Notes: generated from the letters alone by a model not told the origin. A stretch of 64,000 nt of DNA from CAVVKW01 sp963761705 (GCA_963761705.1 CAVXHK010000001.1:1860001-1924000); one strand, 5' to 3'; counted from the stretch's first letter, positions 49,763-58,355 are shown. Translations and numbers: made by a program.

Positions 49763-50393
49763 CCATTTCGTTTTCATCCGAAAGAAGCTGATGATCCGAT
49801 CGTTCCAATCGACGTCCTCGGCCTCCAACATGGCGAGATCCGATTGCGATGCTCCGAGGTGCCAGGCGAGTTGGTAGAACGCGCGGCGCTCGGGATTTCG
49901 CTCGCGCTCGATGATGCGAGAGTGCTCTTCCCACGTGATCGCCCGCTTTTCCTTGAACCGGACGGGAGGCCATTGCCGCTTCGGGAGGAGCGGCCAGGCC
50001 AGCCAGTTCATATCCACGCAGAAGTTGTGGAGCCGCCGGAGGAAGATGTTCGTTGAGACACAGCCATTCTGAATGGCTTTGAGGAGCATTTCGCCCTGCG
50101 TCTCGATGATGACTCGCGGCAGGAGATCGGCGAGCGCCGGGTCTTTGGCGACCGTCTTCCAGCGCTTGAGGTTCGTACCGTGCTTGGAATCGGTGATGGC
50201 TTCCAAGGCATCGCGCCACGTTCGTGAACTCGTCGCCGCGTCCGTGCCGGCCAGGTAGGCTTTCGCGATCTGGAGATTGAGCGTCGGTTGACGCTCGGCT
50301 TGGTTCTTCGCATGAAGAATGTCGTTGGCCTCGCGCTTGGTGAGCTTGCCGAGGCTGGTACGCTTTCCGGTGCGGGTATCTACACAATAGTAG
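49763..50393 (-). pseudogene. Island integrase (tyrosine recombinase), main fragment
   Basis: Codons from about residue 17 (YYCVDTRTGKRTSLGKLTKREAND) to the first third of the catalytic domain (RAITWEEHSRIIERE, QLAWHLGASQSDLAML with the first catalytic region, RIISFFRMKTK). The N-terminal arm and core-binding domains are complete (STNIFLRRLHNFCVDMNWL, WPLLPKRQWPPVRFKEK). It ends abruptly at about 49763 where the truncated AAA gene begins on the other strand, so HxxR and the nucleophilic Tyr are missing. The 5' end is cut by the IS element. It is the integrase expected to have used the tRNA-Cys site. Confidence 0.85.
50391..50393. repeat. Target duplication TAG, left of IS element
   Basis: TAG here is repeated at 52436-52438. 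Removing the IS and one copy of TAG restores the integrase frame exactly (codons GGT ACC TAC TAT), which supports a 3-bp target duplication despite its shortness. Confidence 0.6.
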
Positions 50394-52435
50394 CCCAAGT
50401 TTCTTAACGTAGTCGGGGAAGGGGCATGAAGACAGGGGGTTGTTTGAAAAGGCACTACAAAGTCGTCAGAGTTTGGCGAAGGTTTTAAGGGGTAAGAAGG
50501 AGGCGTTCCAGTCGATGCTCAGTTTCTTGTAAAGGAGGGCTTGCTCAGGATCTGGCAGGGAAGGTTTGCGGATGTGCAGGACGCGACCGTCTTCCAGGGG
50601 GAGGGAGGTGGTGACCAGAGAGTGGGTGGAAAGGAGACGGCGGAGGGTTTTCCAATCGCGGGTGTCGCCGGAAGCGCGGAGGGTTTCGCGCACCCAGGTC
50701 AGGAGGTGGTAGGCGAGCACGGAGATAAAGATGTGGGCGTCGACGCGGTGTTCGAGTTGGTGGAAGTTGGGGCGCAGACCGAGGGTGCCTTTGAGGCAGG
50801 CAAAGCCTTCTTCGGCTTGAAGCAGGACCATGTAGAGGGACCAGGTCTGCGGGGCGCTCAGGGATTGGTCGGTTTTGAGGACGTAATCGCCGCAGAGTTC
50901 GGTGGTCTGGGCAAGGGTTTGGTCGTGGCGGGTGGCGTGCAGGGTGCCGTTTTGGTGGGCGAGGGTGTAGAAGCGGGCGACGCGGGGGTGTTTTTTCTGA
51001 AGACGTCCGATGGCGCGTTCGATGAGGGCGGGGGCTTTGAGGTGCCCGCCGAGGATGCGTTGGCGGAGGGCTTCGATGTCGGTCAGGAAACGGGATTCGG
51101 CCCGCGAGATCATGGCGATTTCTTTTTCCCGGCGCAGGGCGCTGCGGCAGAGGATGAGTGAGCTGTCGGCGTCGTCGGGATCGGTGATGGTTTTGACTTC
51201 GACGGGATCGGTGGCGGTGCGCCCGGGGATGAGTTCGAATCCGTCGGCGGCGAAGTCCGCGGCGTAGCGGGTGCGGCTGCCCCGGGTGATGTTGATGAGG
51301 TAGCCCAGGCGGCGTTCTTTGAGCAGGGCGAGGTTCTCTTTGGAGGCGAAGCCGGCATCGAGGATCACGACGGGAGCGAGCCCTGCGTCGTCGGGCAGGG
51401 CGAGTCGGTCGAGCATGCGGGCGAGCGTTTTGCTATCGCCGATGTTGCCCTCGAAGACGTCGTGGGCCAGGGCGAGACCGCGCTCGTCGAAGGTCATGCC
51501 GACGGCGACTTGGCGGCAGTCGTTGCGCTTTTGTTTGTTTTTGCCGTGGCGGGCTTTGGGGTTTTTCGCGCAAACGCCCTCGAAATGGGTGTTGGTCACG
51601 TCGTAGAGCACGATGCTGCGTTGAACAGAAAAAAGGTCGGCTTCGCGCTGACGCAGTGCCGCTTCGATGGTCGCGCGGTGTTTGAAAAGGGCATCGCCGG
51701 TGACGTAGAGGCGGTCTTTGGTGCTTTTGGTCACGCGCAAGTCCAGGAGCTCGGGCAGCGCGGTGCGCCCGGCCCAGTCGATGAGCGCCCATTCGCTGGA
51801 GGGTTCGATCAGGCGATTGGCCACCAGGAGTTGGGCGGTGGCGATTTGGCTGGCATTGAGCCCGGCCTTCTCGAGCAACGGACTGAGCCCGAGCTCGTTC
51901 CAGGCGTGAAGCGCCACGATTTGCGGGCCGAGTTCCACGACATTTTCCGTGGCTATCCTATCGACCAACACGCCATCGATTTTGCTCGCACTCACCGGGC
52001 GCGCGGATTTCGAACGCCCGATGAGTTGCAGAATGCGGGTCACCCAGGCAGCGGCCTCTTCGGTGAGGTCCGCCGCCAGCAATTGCCCATCGCCGCTGAG
52101 GTGGGTTTCCACGGCGCGAGCGATGAGGTGCTTTTCCAATTCTGGCAGTTTGGCGTCACCGAGTGATACTATAACCCTTTGACGGGGAAGACCCTCAGCG
52201 TTCCGAAAAGACTCGACAAGTTGAAGCAATCCGGTGCCCTTGACGGTTTTGGTGCGGAAAAACATGCCGCAAGGATGAGACTCACCTCAAAATAATCAAA
52301 CCAATCTTAAATATTTAGGCACTACAATCCGAACTTCCGCTGTGCCCGCGTTGATTATCAACGTGTTACAAATCGCGTTATCGCAAAATTGGGCGATTTT
52401 CGCTGACTATGAGTTATCGAATAAGAAACTTGGGT
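50394..52435 (-). mobile_element. IS1634-type insertion sequence (IS4 superfamily)
   Basis: 2042 bp with one transposase gene. Terminal inverted repeats: CCCAAGTTTCTTA at 50394-50406 and TAAGAAACTTGGG at 52422-52434, 13 of 13 matching, with further partial matching outside. It interrupts the integrase after codon 16. Subterminal copies of GGCACTACAA (50451-50460 and 52318-52327) are in direct orientation inside the element. The ends, the intact transposase and the restored target frame suggest a fairly recent insertion. Confidence 0.85.
50466..52265 (-). CDS. IS1634-family transposase
   Basis: 599 residues, intact. DDE-type transposase of the IS4 superfamily. First Asp in SIVLYDVTNTHFEG (Asp 222), second in VVILDAGFASKENL (Asp 303), with the long beta-rich insert typical of IS4-like enzymes between the second Asp and the Glu in LLQAEEGFACLKGTLGLRP. 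The N-terminal DNA-binding part is about 90 residues (VKGTGLLQLVESFRNAEG). The following RPNFHQLEHRVDAHIFISVLAY is a conserved IS1634-type stretch. With complete ends the element is probably still mobile. Confidence 0.9.
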   Translation of the reverse strand: MFFRTKTVKGTGLLQLVESFRNAEGLPRQRVIVSLGDAKLPELEKHLIARAVETHLSGDGQLLAADLTEEAAAWVTRILQLIGRSKSARPVSASKIDGVLVDRIATENVVELGPQIVALHAWNELGLSPLLEKAGLNASQIATAQLLVANRLIEPSSEWALIDWAGRTALPELLDLRVTKSTKDRLYVTGDALFKHRATIEAALRQREADLFSVQRSIVLYDVTNTHFEGVCAKNPKARHGKNKQKRNDCRQVAVGMTFDERGLALAHDVFEGNIGDSKTLARMLDRLALPDDAGLAPVVILDAGFASKENLALLKERRLGYLINITRGSRTRYAADFAADGFELIPGRTATDPVEVKTITDPDDADSSLILCRSALRREKEIAMISRAESRFLTDIEALRQRILGGHLKAPALIERAIGRLQKKHPRVARFYTLAHQNGTLHATRHDQTLAQTTELCGDYVLKTDQSLSAPQTWSLYMVLLQAEEGFACLKGTLGLRPNFHQLEHRVDAHIFISVLAYHLLTWVRETLRASGDTRDWKTLRRLLSTHSLVTTSLPLEDGRVLHIRKPSLPDPEQALLYKKLSIDWNASFLPLKTFAKL

Positions 52436-52438
52436 TAG
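52436..52438. repeat. Target duplication TAG, right of IS element
   Basis: Second copy of the TAG found at 50391-50393. It is part of the interrupted integrase codons (ACC TA...). Confidence 0.6.
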
Positions 52439-52485
52439 GTACCGCCGCGGGCATTGCGGCGAATGAGTCGATAGCGGTTTTCCAT
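52436..52485 (-). pseudogene. Island integrase, 5' fragment
   Basis: From the ATG at 52485 the 16 codons read MENRYRLIRRNARGGT and then run into the IS end. Joined to the fragment ending at 50391 they give RGGT-YYCVDTRTGK, the usual start of this integrase type, which shows the IS boundaries. The 177 bases between this start and the tRNA hold the integrase promoter region, with TTTTGGTATCC and TTTTGGTGTCC near 52585-52610 as a near-repeat, possibly an integrase arm site. Confidence 0.82.
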
Positions 52486-52656
52486 GGCTGATGCGCAACC
52501 ACGAAGATAATCGGCCGGATTCGAAACCGTGAGCGAGTAGCCCGCGAGTGTTCGCGGAGTTCCCCTCAGGTTTTCACGGAGTAAACTTTTTGGTATCCGT
52601 TTTGGTGTCCGTTGCGGACCGTCTGCCGCGTAAGCCCTTGGCGCATAGGCGCTAGG

Positions 52657-52681
52657 GAATGGAGGCGGGGGACGGAATCGA
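52657..52681. repeat. attR: right attachment repeat within tRNA-Cys
   Basis: GAATGGAGGCGGGGGACG then G, then AATCGA. It covers the last 19 bases of the tRNA gene (52663-52681) plus 6 bases beyond its 3' end. Its partner is attL at 45563-45587; together they frame an island of about 7.1 kb and leave the tRNA intact. Confidence 0.88.
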
Positions 52682-52734
52682 ACCGACGCATAGAGCTTTT
52701 GCAGAGCTCTGCCTTACCACTTGGCTACCCCGCC
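52663..52734 (-). tRNA. tRNA-Cys (GCA)
   Basis: The minus strand starts GGCGGGG (52734-52728), D-arm with GCCAAGTGGTAAGGC, anticodon arm GAGCT-CTGCAAA-AGCTC with anticodon GCA, and T-arm CGTCGGTTCGATTCCG, closing with CCCCGCC and discriminator T. U73 is the identity base of tRNA-Cys. Length 72 with no long variable arm. CCA is not encoded. Its 3' end faces the island and is the integration site. Confidence 0.95.
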
Positions 52735-52781
52735 ATTCGCATGGCCGCGTCCGGCGAATTGGTCACCGCACGCTCGGCAAT

Positions 52782-53471
52782 TTAATACACGAGGACGGGG
52801 GGGGCGACAACCGTTGTTTGATTGCCGGTGAGGATCGTACCTTCGGACTGGTCGATGGATTCGACGACGTCGTTCTGAAAAATGATCGTGAGCTGTCCGA
52901 TGGGGGTCTTGATGTAGGTGGTGGCGATGCGGACGACGCCGTTTGGTCCGACGACGTTGGTTTGCTGCGGGATGCTGGCGTATTCGACGTAGTCCCAGGT
53001 CTGCTGAACGCCCGCGGAGGTGGTCTTGGTGGCGAGCTTTTGGGGGTCACCGATGCTGAGGGCGACTTCCTCCGAGGTCATGCCGATGGCGACTTCGTTG
53101 GCGGCGATGAGGGCCGTGACGATTTGGCGACGTGCCTCGCTTTCGCGGAGGGCGGTGAGGGTTTTTTCGGGGATGGCTTCGAGGTAGCCGGGGCCGACCC
53201 ATCCGAGGACCTGGCCTTGTTGGGCGTTGCCTCGAACGCGGTAGGCGCGGTCGGAGATGGCTTGGACTTCGACGGTTTGAGGAAAGCGAAGGGTGCCAAC
53301 GTAGCGAGTGCCTTCGTAGTCAAAGTAGGCGGGGGCGGGCTGGAGGACTTTGAGCCTGGGAAGGTCCGCTTCGAAGTCGGAGAGGTAGATGGCATCGCCT
53401 TCGCGGATGATCGGCTCAGCGAACAGGGCTGGGCCGAAAGCGACGAGGGCAATGATCGGGTGGAACCTCAT
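52782..53471 (-). CDS. Exported protein with SH3-like and SmpA-like parts
   Basis: 229 residues. Signal peptide (residues 1-18, IIALVAFGPALFA). The middle (about 60-100: VEVQAISDRAYRVRGNAQQG, VLGWVGPGYLEAI) resembles a bacterial SH3 domain. The later part NEVAIGMTSEEVALSIGDPQK with TWDYVEY is close to the SmpA/OmlA (BamE-like) pattern, where GMT/S starts a helix and GxP follows. Such proteins attach to the envelope, but the function is open. It reads toward tRNA-Cys, 47 bases away. Confidence 0.68.
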   Translation of the reverse strand: MRFHPIIALVAFGPALFAEPIIREGDAIYLSDFEADLPRLKVLQPAPAYFDYEGTRYVGTLRFPQTVEVQAISDRAYRVRGNAQQGQVLGWVGPGYLEAIPEKTLTALRESEARRQIVTALIAANEVAIGMTSEEVALSIGDPQKLATKTTSAGVQQTWDYVEYASIPQQTNVVGPNGVVRIATTYIKTPIGQLTIIFQNDVVESIDQSEGTILTGNQTTVVAPPVLVY

Positions 53472-53626
53472 GACCCAACGGTAGACGAACCGCGCGGGAT
53501 TGCGAGAGGGAGCGTCGGAGGAATCGGTTGCGTTTTTCAGTTGTGATCGGCGGAGATGCGGATGCCGCGGTGGGGAGAATGTCAGTTTGCTTGCGCGACG
53601 GGATCCGGGCAGACTCGGGAGGTATG

Positions 53627-54031
53627 ATGACCGACATTCAAGAATTTGTGAGAGCGGGAGCGTCCAAGATCACTTCGGGACAGATCGCGGAGTTCGAGCA
53701 TGAGCTGCCGCTGCTGATGGCGAAGATCTCGGAGGAGAACCCGCCCAATCAGCCGCATCTTCTCAAACAGACGGAGTTCTTGGTTCGGTATTGCGAGGAT
53801 TGCCTCGATGAAAAATATGCGCCTGAGGACGTGAGCGCGCTGACGGAGTCGATTTTTGCGCTGATGTATCTGCAGAAGCCGGTGGACATCATTCCGGACA
53901 GCATCCCGGGAATCGGGTATTCGGATGATTCGGCGGTGCTGAGGACGGTGCTGAAATCGCACGCGCACGAGTTTGGGCGGTTCTGTCGGGAGACTGGGTG
54001 CGACTACGCCGGGTTGTCCTTGGAGCCGTGA
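53627..54031 (+). CDS. DUF1232 (YkvA-like) protein
   Basis: 134 residues from the ATG at 53627, preceded by GGGAGG with a 4-base gap; an ATG three bases upstream is too close to the site. The family core ALTESIFALMYLQKPVDIIPDSIPGIGYSDD is near residues 82-112, where PxDxIPD is the DUF1232 mark, a short amphipathic hairpin with a membrane link in YkvA-like proteins. Role unknown. The next 150 bases before the helicase gene hold nothing I recognise. Confidence 0.82.
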   Translation: MTDIQEFVRAGASKITSGQIAEFEHELPLLMAKISEENPPNQPHLLKQTEFLVRYCEDCLDEKYAPEDVSALTESIFALMYLQKPVDIIPDSIPGIGYSDDSAVLRTVLKSHAHEFGRFCRETGCDYAGLSLEP

Positions 54032-54182
54032 TGAGGGTTCGATGAGGTAAGGAACGTTTGGGAGGGGTGGGTCGGTTGGGGCCGGTTGGGAGGCAACTGT
54101 CGTTGAGATGGGCGGGCGAGGGATGGTCCGCCCGGTTGAAGGGTGGACGGCGGTTTTCGCGCGTTCGTTCGTATTGAAGACG

Positions 54183-56765
54183 ATGTTGGAAAAAGTCGAA
54201 GGTTGGTTTGCGGGGAGGGGGTGGGAGGTTTTTCCGTTTCAGCGGGAGGTTTGGGAGGCTTTCGCGGCGGGTGAGTCAGGGCTGGTGCATTGTTCGACGG
54301 GGGCAGGGAAGACTTACGCCGTGTGGTTTGCCGCTTTGTTGGCGGAGCAATTGGAGGCGGCTGGATCGTTGCGGGTGCTTTGGGTGACGCCGTTGCGGGC
54401 TTTGGCAGCGGACACGGAGAGGGCTCTGTTGGGGCCGCTGGAGGAACTGGACCTGGATTGGTCGGTCGGTCGACGGACGGGGGATACGTCTTCGCACACT
54501 CGGAAGAAGCAGATGGATCGTCCGCCGAACGCGTTGGTGACGACGCCAGAGAGCTTGTGCGTATTGTTGAGTCAGCCGAGGTTTTTGCCGCAGTTCGCCG
54601 GGTTACAGATGGTGGTGGTGGACGAGTGGCACGAGCTGATCTCTTCGAAGCGCGGGGTGCTCACCGAGTTGGCGCTGGCTCGGTTGCGGGCGCTGGCGCC
54701 GGGGATGCGGACGTGGGGTTTGTCAGCGACTTTGGGGAATACCGAGGAGGCGGCGCGGGTGCTTGGGGGATACGGGGTGAATGGTCAGCCGAGGCCGATG
54801 CGGATTGTGCGGGGGGCGGAGGCCAAGAAGGTGGTGATCGAGACGGTGCTGCCGCCGGAAGGCGAGCGGTTCGCTTGGGCGGGGCATCTGGGTTTGCAGC
54901 TGGTCAAGCAGGTGGTTGCGCGTCTGCGGGAGAGTGCTTCGACGATCGTCTTCACGAACACGCGGTCGCAGGCGGAGCTCTGGTACCAGGCACTGCGGGG
55001 GGCGATGCCGGATTGGGAAAGTCGATTGGGGTTGCACCACGGGTCGTTGGCAAACGAGGTGCGGGCGGTGACCGAAGCGGGGCTGCGTTCGGGGGAATTG
55101 CGGGCGGTGGTGGCGACGTCGAGTCTCGATCTGGGGGTGGATTTCGCACCCGTGGAATGCGTGGTGCAGATCGGAAGTCCCAAGGGAGTGGCGCGGCTGA
55201 TGCAGCGGGCGGGGCGGAGTGGACATCAGCCCGGTGCGGTGAGCCGGATCTGCTGCGTTCCGGCCAATACGTTCGAGTTGGTCGAGATCGCGGCGGCGCG
55301 AGATCTCGCCGAGACGCGGAAGGTGGAGGCCAGGGAGCCGTTGCGGGGGGCGTTGGACGTCTTGTGCCAGCACATGGTGACGGTCGCGGCGGGCGAATCG
55401 TTTCGGGCGGCGGAGCTGAAGGTGGAGGTGCGGGGGACGCACGCGTTCGCGGAATTGACGGACGAGGAGTGGGACTGGGCGCTGAATTTTGCCGCGCGGG
55501 GAGGGGAGGCGTTGCGGGCTTACCCGGAGTACGCGCGGATGGCGGAGGAGGCGGGGGTGTATTCCATGCGCGAAGAAGCGATGGCCGTGCGGCACCGGCT
55601 GGGAATTGGCACGATCACCGGTAGCGCGTCGGTGGAGGTGCGGTTTGCAAACGGAACCCGGTTGGGTTCCGTCGAGGAGTCTTTTGTCGCGAAGATTCGA
55701 CCGGGAGATCGGTTTCTTTTCGCGGGGCGAACGCTCGAGCTCGTGCGGGTGCGGGATCTGCGGGCGACGGTGAAGGCGGGGGGGAAGCGGTCGACGGGGG
55801 TGCCCCGGTGGATGGGCGGACGCATGCCGTTGTCGTCGCAATTGGCGGCAGGGGTGCGTCGCAGGTTGGATGAGTGGTCGAGGTCGAGGATCGGCGGTTT
55901 GGAAACCGCCGGGCAGACTGCATCGGCTCCGCGATGCAAAGCGGAGGGCGAGACGAGCGACGGCGAGCGAGTGGACGTCGAATGTCTGGAGATGCACCGG
56001 CTTGCGCCGGTGTTGGAGATTCAAGCCCGGATGTCGTGGGTGCCGGGGGTGGTGGATCTTCTCGTCGAGCGATTGAAATCGCGGGAGGGCTGGCACATTT
56101 TCTTTTACCCGTTCGAGGGGCGGTTGGCGCACGAGGGGTTGGCGGCTTTGTTTGCCTATCGAATCGCGCGGTTACGACCGTTGACGTTTTCGTTGGCAGT
56201 CAATGATTATGGATTTGAACTTCTGTCGGCGGAGGAGGCGCCGCTGGCGGAAGCTCTTGAAGCGGGGCTGCTCGATGAAGCGGGACTGACGGAGGACATC
56301 CTCGGTAGTCTGCACTCGACGGAAATGGCTAGACGGCGGTTTCGCGAGATCGCGCGGATCGCTGGCTTGGTGGTCGAAGGGGTGGGGCGGGCGCGGAAGT
56401 CGGCGCGTGCGATGACGATCTCGTCGTCGCTGCTCTTCGACGTGTTTCAGAAATACGACGGGGAAAATTTGCTGCTGGGGCAGGCGACGCGGGAAGTGTT
56501 GGAGAGCGAACTGGAGTTGACGCGAATGGTCGGGGCGCTCGAGCGAATGCGCGGGATGCAGCACGTCGTGGTGGATGTCGCGGCGGCTACGCCGTTGGCA
56601 TATCCGCTGTTCGTGGCGCGATTGCGCGAGCAGCTGTCGAGCGAGGCGCTGGCCGATCGCGTTCGCAGGATGGAGGTGGCGATGGAGCGGGTCGGTGGGG
56701 ATGAAGAGTCGAGAGGTCGAAAGGTCAAGAGCGGCACTTCGCGCTTGGGGCGGGTCGGCGATTGA
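54183..56765 (+). CDS. Lhr-type DEXH helicase, ligase-associated class
   Basis: 860 residues from the ATG at 54183. Superfamily 2 helicase: FPFQREVWEAFAAGESGLVHCSTGAGKTYAVWF (Q-motif and Walker A), TPLRALAADTERAL, TTPESLCVLLS, VVVDEWHELISSKRG (DEVH-type box, here DEWH), GLSATLGNTEEAA, then RecA2 with IVFTNTRSQAELWYQAL, VATSSLDLGVDFAPVE and QRAGRSGHQPGAVS. A winged helix and the long Lhr-core C-terminal domain follow (MSWVPGVVDLLVERLKSREGWHIFFYPFEGR). In many bacteria it stands beside an ATP-dependent DNA ligase, nuclease and phosphoesterase; none of these is next to it here. A Gly/Ser/Cys-rich insert around residues 570-600 is unusual. Confidence 0.88.
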   Translation: MLEKVEGWFAGRGWEVFPFQREVWEAFAAGESGLVHCSTGAGKTYAVWFAALLAEQLEAAGSLRVLWVTPLRALAADTERALLGPLEELDLDWSVGRRTGDTSSHTRKKQMDRPPNALVTTPESLCVLLSQPRFLPQFAGLQMVVVDEWHELISSKRGVLTELALARLRALAPGMRTWGLSATLGNTEEAARVLGGYGVNGQPRPMRIVRGAEAKKVVIETVLPPEGERFAWAGHLGLQLVKQVVARLRESASTIVFTNTRSQAELWYQALRGAMPDWESRLGLHHGSLANEVRAVTEAGLRSGELRAVVATSSLDLGVDFAPVECVVQIGSPKGVARLMQRAGRSGHQPGAVSRICCVPANTFELVEIAAARDLAETRKVEAREPLRGALDVLCQHMVTVAAGESFRAAELKVEVRGTHAFAELTDEEWDWALNFAARGGEALRAYPEYARMAEEAGVYSMREEAMAVRHRLGIGTITGSASVEVRFANGTRLGSVEESFVAKIRPGDRFLFAGRTLELVRVRDLRATVKAGGKRSTGVPRWMGGRMPLSSQLAAGVRRRLDEWSRSRIGGLETAGQTASAPRCKAEGETSDGERVDVECLEMHRLAPVLEIQARMSWVPGVVDLLVERLKSREGWHIFFYPFEGRLAHEGLAALFAYRIARLRPLTFSLAVNDYGFELLSAEEAPLAEALEAGLLDEAGLTEDILGSLHSTEMARRRFREIARIAGLVVEGVGRARKSARAMTISSSLLFDVFQKYDGENLLLGQATREVLESELELTRMVGALERMRGMQHVVVDVAAATPLAYPLFVARLREQLSSEALADRVRRMEVAMERVGGDEESRGRKVKSGTSRLGRVGD

Positions 56766-56799
56766 AACTCGTTGCGGCTTGAGGAGGATGCGGTGGTCC

Positions 56800-57210
56800 C
56801 TACCTTGCCTCGACGATCTGGACGGTGAGGGCGAACGTGTCGGTGTAGTCGAGGTCGTGCTCGAAGCTCTCGCGACGGAGGGCGGCTTCCAAGTGACGCA
56901 GTGAGCGATGGCGGAGGTGGTGCGCCGAAAGAGGGTGGCGGGCGCCGCTGGCCGACTCAACCTCGAGATGAAGGCTGGTCGCGAGGAGGCGCCGGAGTCG
57001 GTAGAAGGGGAGGTAGTTGTTGGTTTCGAGGCGTTCGCGGCAGGCGAGGAACAGGTCCAGCGTGTGATTCCAATCGGTCCCTCGCTGGATTGCAGCGCGG
57101 AGATCGAGGAGATCGTTCCAGTGCTCGGACGTAGTCGTGACGAAGAGGCGCTCGATGATGGAGAGCGCGTCGGTGCGCCAGGTCGGTGGGATCACGGGGT
57201 GGTCAGACAT
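56800..57210 (-). CDS. Protein of unknown function
   Basis: 136 residues from the ATG at 57210. All-helical by pattern: SIIERLFVTTTSEHWNDLLDLRAAIQRG, HTLDLFLACRERLETNNYLPFYRLRRLLATSL, then a His-rich segment (ARHPLSAHHLRHRSLRHLEAALR) and DLDYTDTFALTVQIVEAR. No signal peptide or known motif. It is convergent with the helicase (34 bases apart) and lies 35 bases after the MidA-like gene on the same strand, perhaps in the same transcript. Confidence 0.5.
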   Translation of the reverse strand: MSDHPVIPPTWRTDALSIIERLFVTTTSEHWNDLLDLRAAIQRGTDWNHTLDLFLACRERLETNNYLPFYRLRRLLATSLHLEVESASGARHPLSAHHLRHRSLRHLEAALRRESFEHDLDYTDTFALTVQIVEAR

Positions 57211-57245
57211 CTGTTGCTCGAAACATACGCAACTGAGACTCAGTT

Positions 57246-58331
57246 TCAAGTGGAGGATGAGCGGGTGAGCGTAAGAAATTTGAATTGAGTTCCCATGATT
57301 TCGGGGTGGAGCAGGGTTTTCACGCCGAGGAGGTCAGACGTTCGTTGGGGTGAGTCGGGTTGGGTTTCCAGATCAACGAGGAGTGGACGGGCGGCTTGGA
57401 CGAGAAAATGGTATTGGTCGGAGAACTCTAGGGTGGTCAGTCCGGCGGACTCACCCGCCTCGATGAGGGTCGTGAAATCGACGTGCGCGGTGAGGTCTTT
57501 CGCTCCGACGTCGATGAGCGGATTCTCGTCACGCTGGTGATTTTTGTAGCAGCTCAACGTGCCGTTTGTGCGCCAGGGAGCGTGGAGTTCGGAACGGAGA
57601 AATCCGTAGTCGGCGGTGAGAATCTGGCCGCGTTCGAGTTTGCTGGCGATGGTCGTGAGCCAGTCGGCGGAGGCGGGGCGGAGTTCGGCGAGGTAGCCGT
57701 CCGGTGCTTCGGCGGGAAGATTGGCGAGGTCGCTTCCGGGAATAAGCGTGAGGTCGAGGGTGCCGGCGTCGGCGGTGACGTGCCATTCGTGCCAGAGTCC
57801 GGCTCGACGCTGGAAGACGCGGACGGGAAGGGCGTCGACGTATTCGTTGGTGAAGTGAACGCCGGTGAATGCGGGCAGTTCGTCGAGGGTGGGATGATGG
57901 GTGAGGCGGACGGAGGGATGGCGGGAGAGCTTGCCGATCTGGGTCTCGCGGAGGGTCGGGAAGGGCTCGACGAGAACGAGGGCGATGAGTTCGTAGAGAG
58001 CGGGATGCCGCTCTTGGAGGGCGTCAAGAACGTCGGCGGCGAAGGTGCCATCATTTGCTCCCTGCTCGACGAAGGTGAACGTTTGGGGGCAATCGAGTGC
58101 CGACCAGACGCTGGCGAAGTGGTCGGCGAGGATGCGTCCGAACATCCGGGTGGCGGTCACGCTGGTGTAGAAGTCGCCGGTGCGACCGAGTTGCGCCGTT
58201 CCCGAGGCGTAGTAACCGAGGTCGGGGTCAAAAAGTGCCCGCGCCATGAAGGCATCGAAGCGAAGCGGGCCGCTGGACCGGATCATACTCGCGAGCTGCT
58301 CGGCTAGCGGGGAGGATTGGGTCGGTGGCAT
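57246..58331 (-). CDS. MidA/NDUFAF7-like SAM-dependent methyltransferase
   Basis: 361 residues. In mitochondria the family (NDUFAF7) dimethylates an arginine of complex I; bacterial members are poorly known. Hallmarks: RFDAFMARALFDPDLGYYASG, GRTGDFYTSVTATRMFGRILA, the SAM-binding FVEQGANDGTFAADVLDAL, VHFTNEYVDALPVRVFQ and LTADYGF, then CYKNHQRDENPLIDVGAKDLTAHVDF. These match DUF185 proteins closely. The variant EQGANDG replaces the more common E.GPG.G, which is seen in bacterial members. No complex I gene is in the window. Confidence 0.85.
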   Translation of the reverse strand: MPPTQSSPLAEQLASMIRSSGPLRFDAFMARALFDPDLGYYASGTAQLGRTGDFYTSVTATRMFGRILADHFASVWSALDCPQTFTFVEQGANDGTFAADVLDALQERHPALYELIALVLVEPFPTLRETQIGKLSRHPSVRLTHHPTLDELPAFTGVHFTNEYVDALPVRVFQRRAGLWHEWHVTADAGTLDLTLIPGSDLANLPAEAPDGYLAELRPASADWLTTIASKLERGQILTADYGFLRSELHAPWRTNGTLSCYKNHQRDENPLIDVGAKDLTAHVDFTTLIEAGESAGLTTLEFSDQYHFLVQAARPLLVDLETQPDSPQRTSDLLGVKTLLHPEIMGTQFKFLTLTRSSST

Positions 58332-58355
58332 CGGAGATTCCAGGCGAAGTGAAAA

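Noticed and set aside
49763..50056. C-terminal continuation of the AAA protein to 324 residues
   Set aside because: From 49763 on the frame is antisense to integrase sequence that has clear protein motifs on the minus strand.
50451..52327. Direct repeat GGCACTACAA (50451-50460 and 52318-52327) as the target duplication of the IS
   Set aside because: It would put one IS end 5 bases from the transposase stop with no inverted repeats. The 13-bp inverted repeats further out and the exactly restored integrase frame fit better, so these copies lie inside the element.
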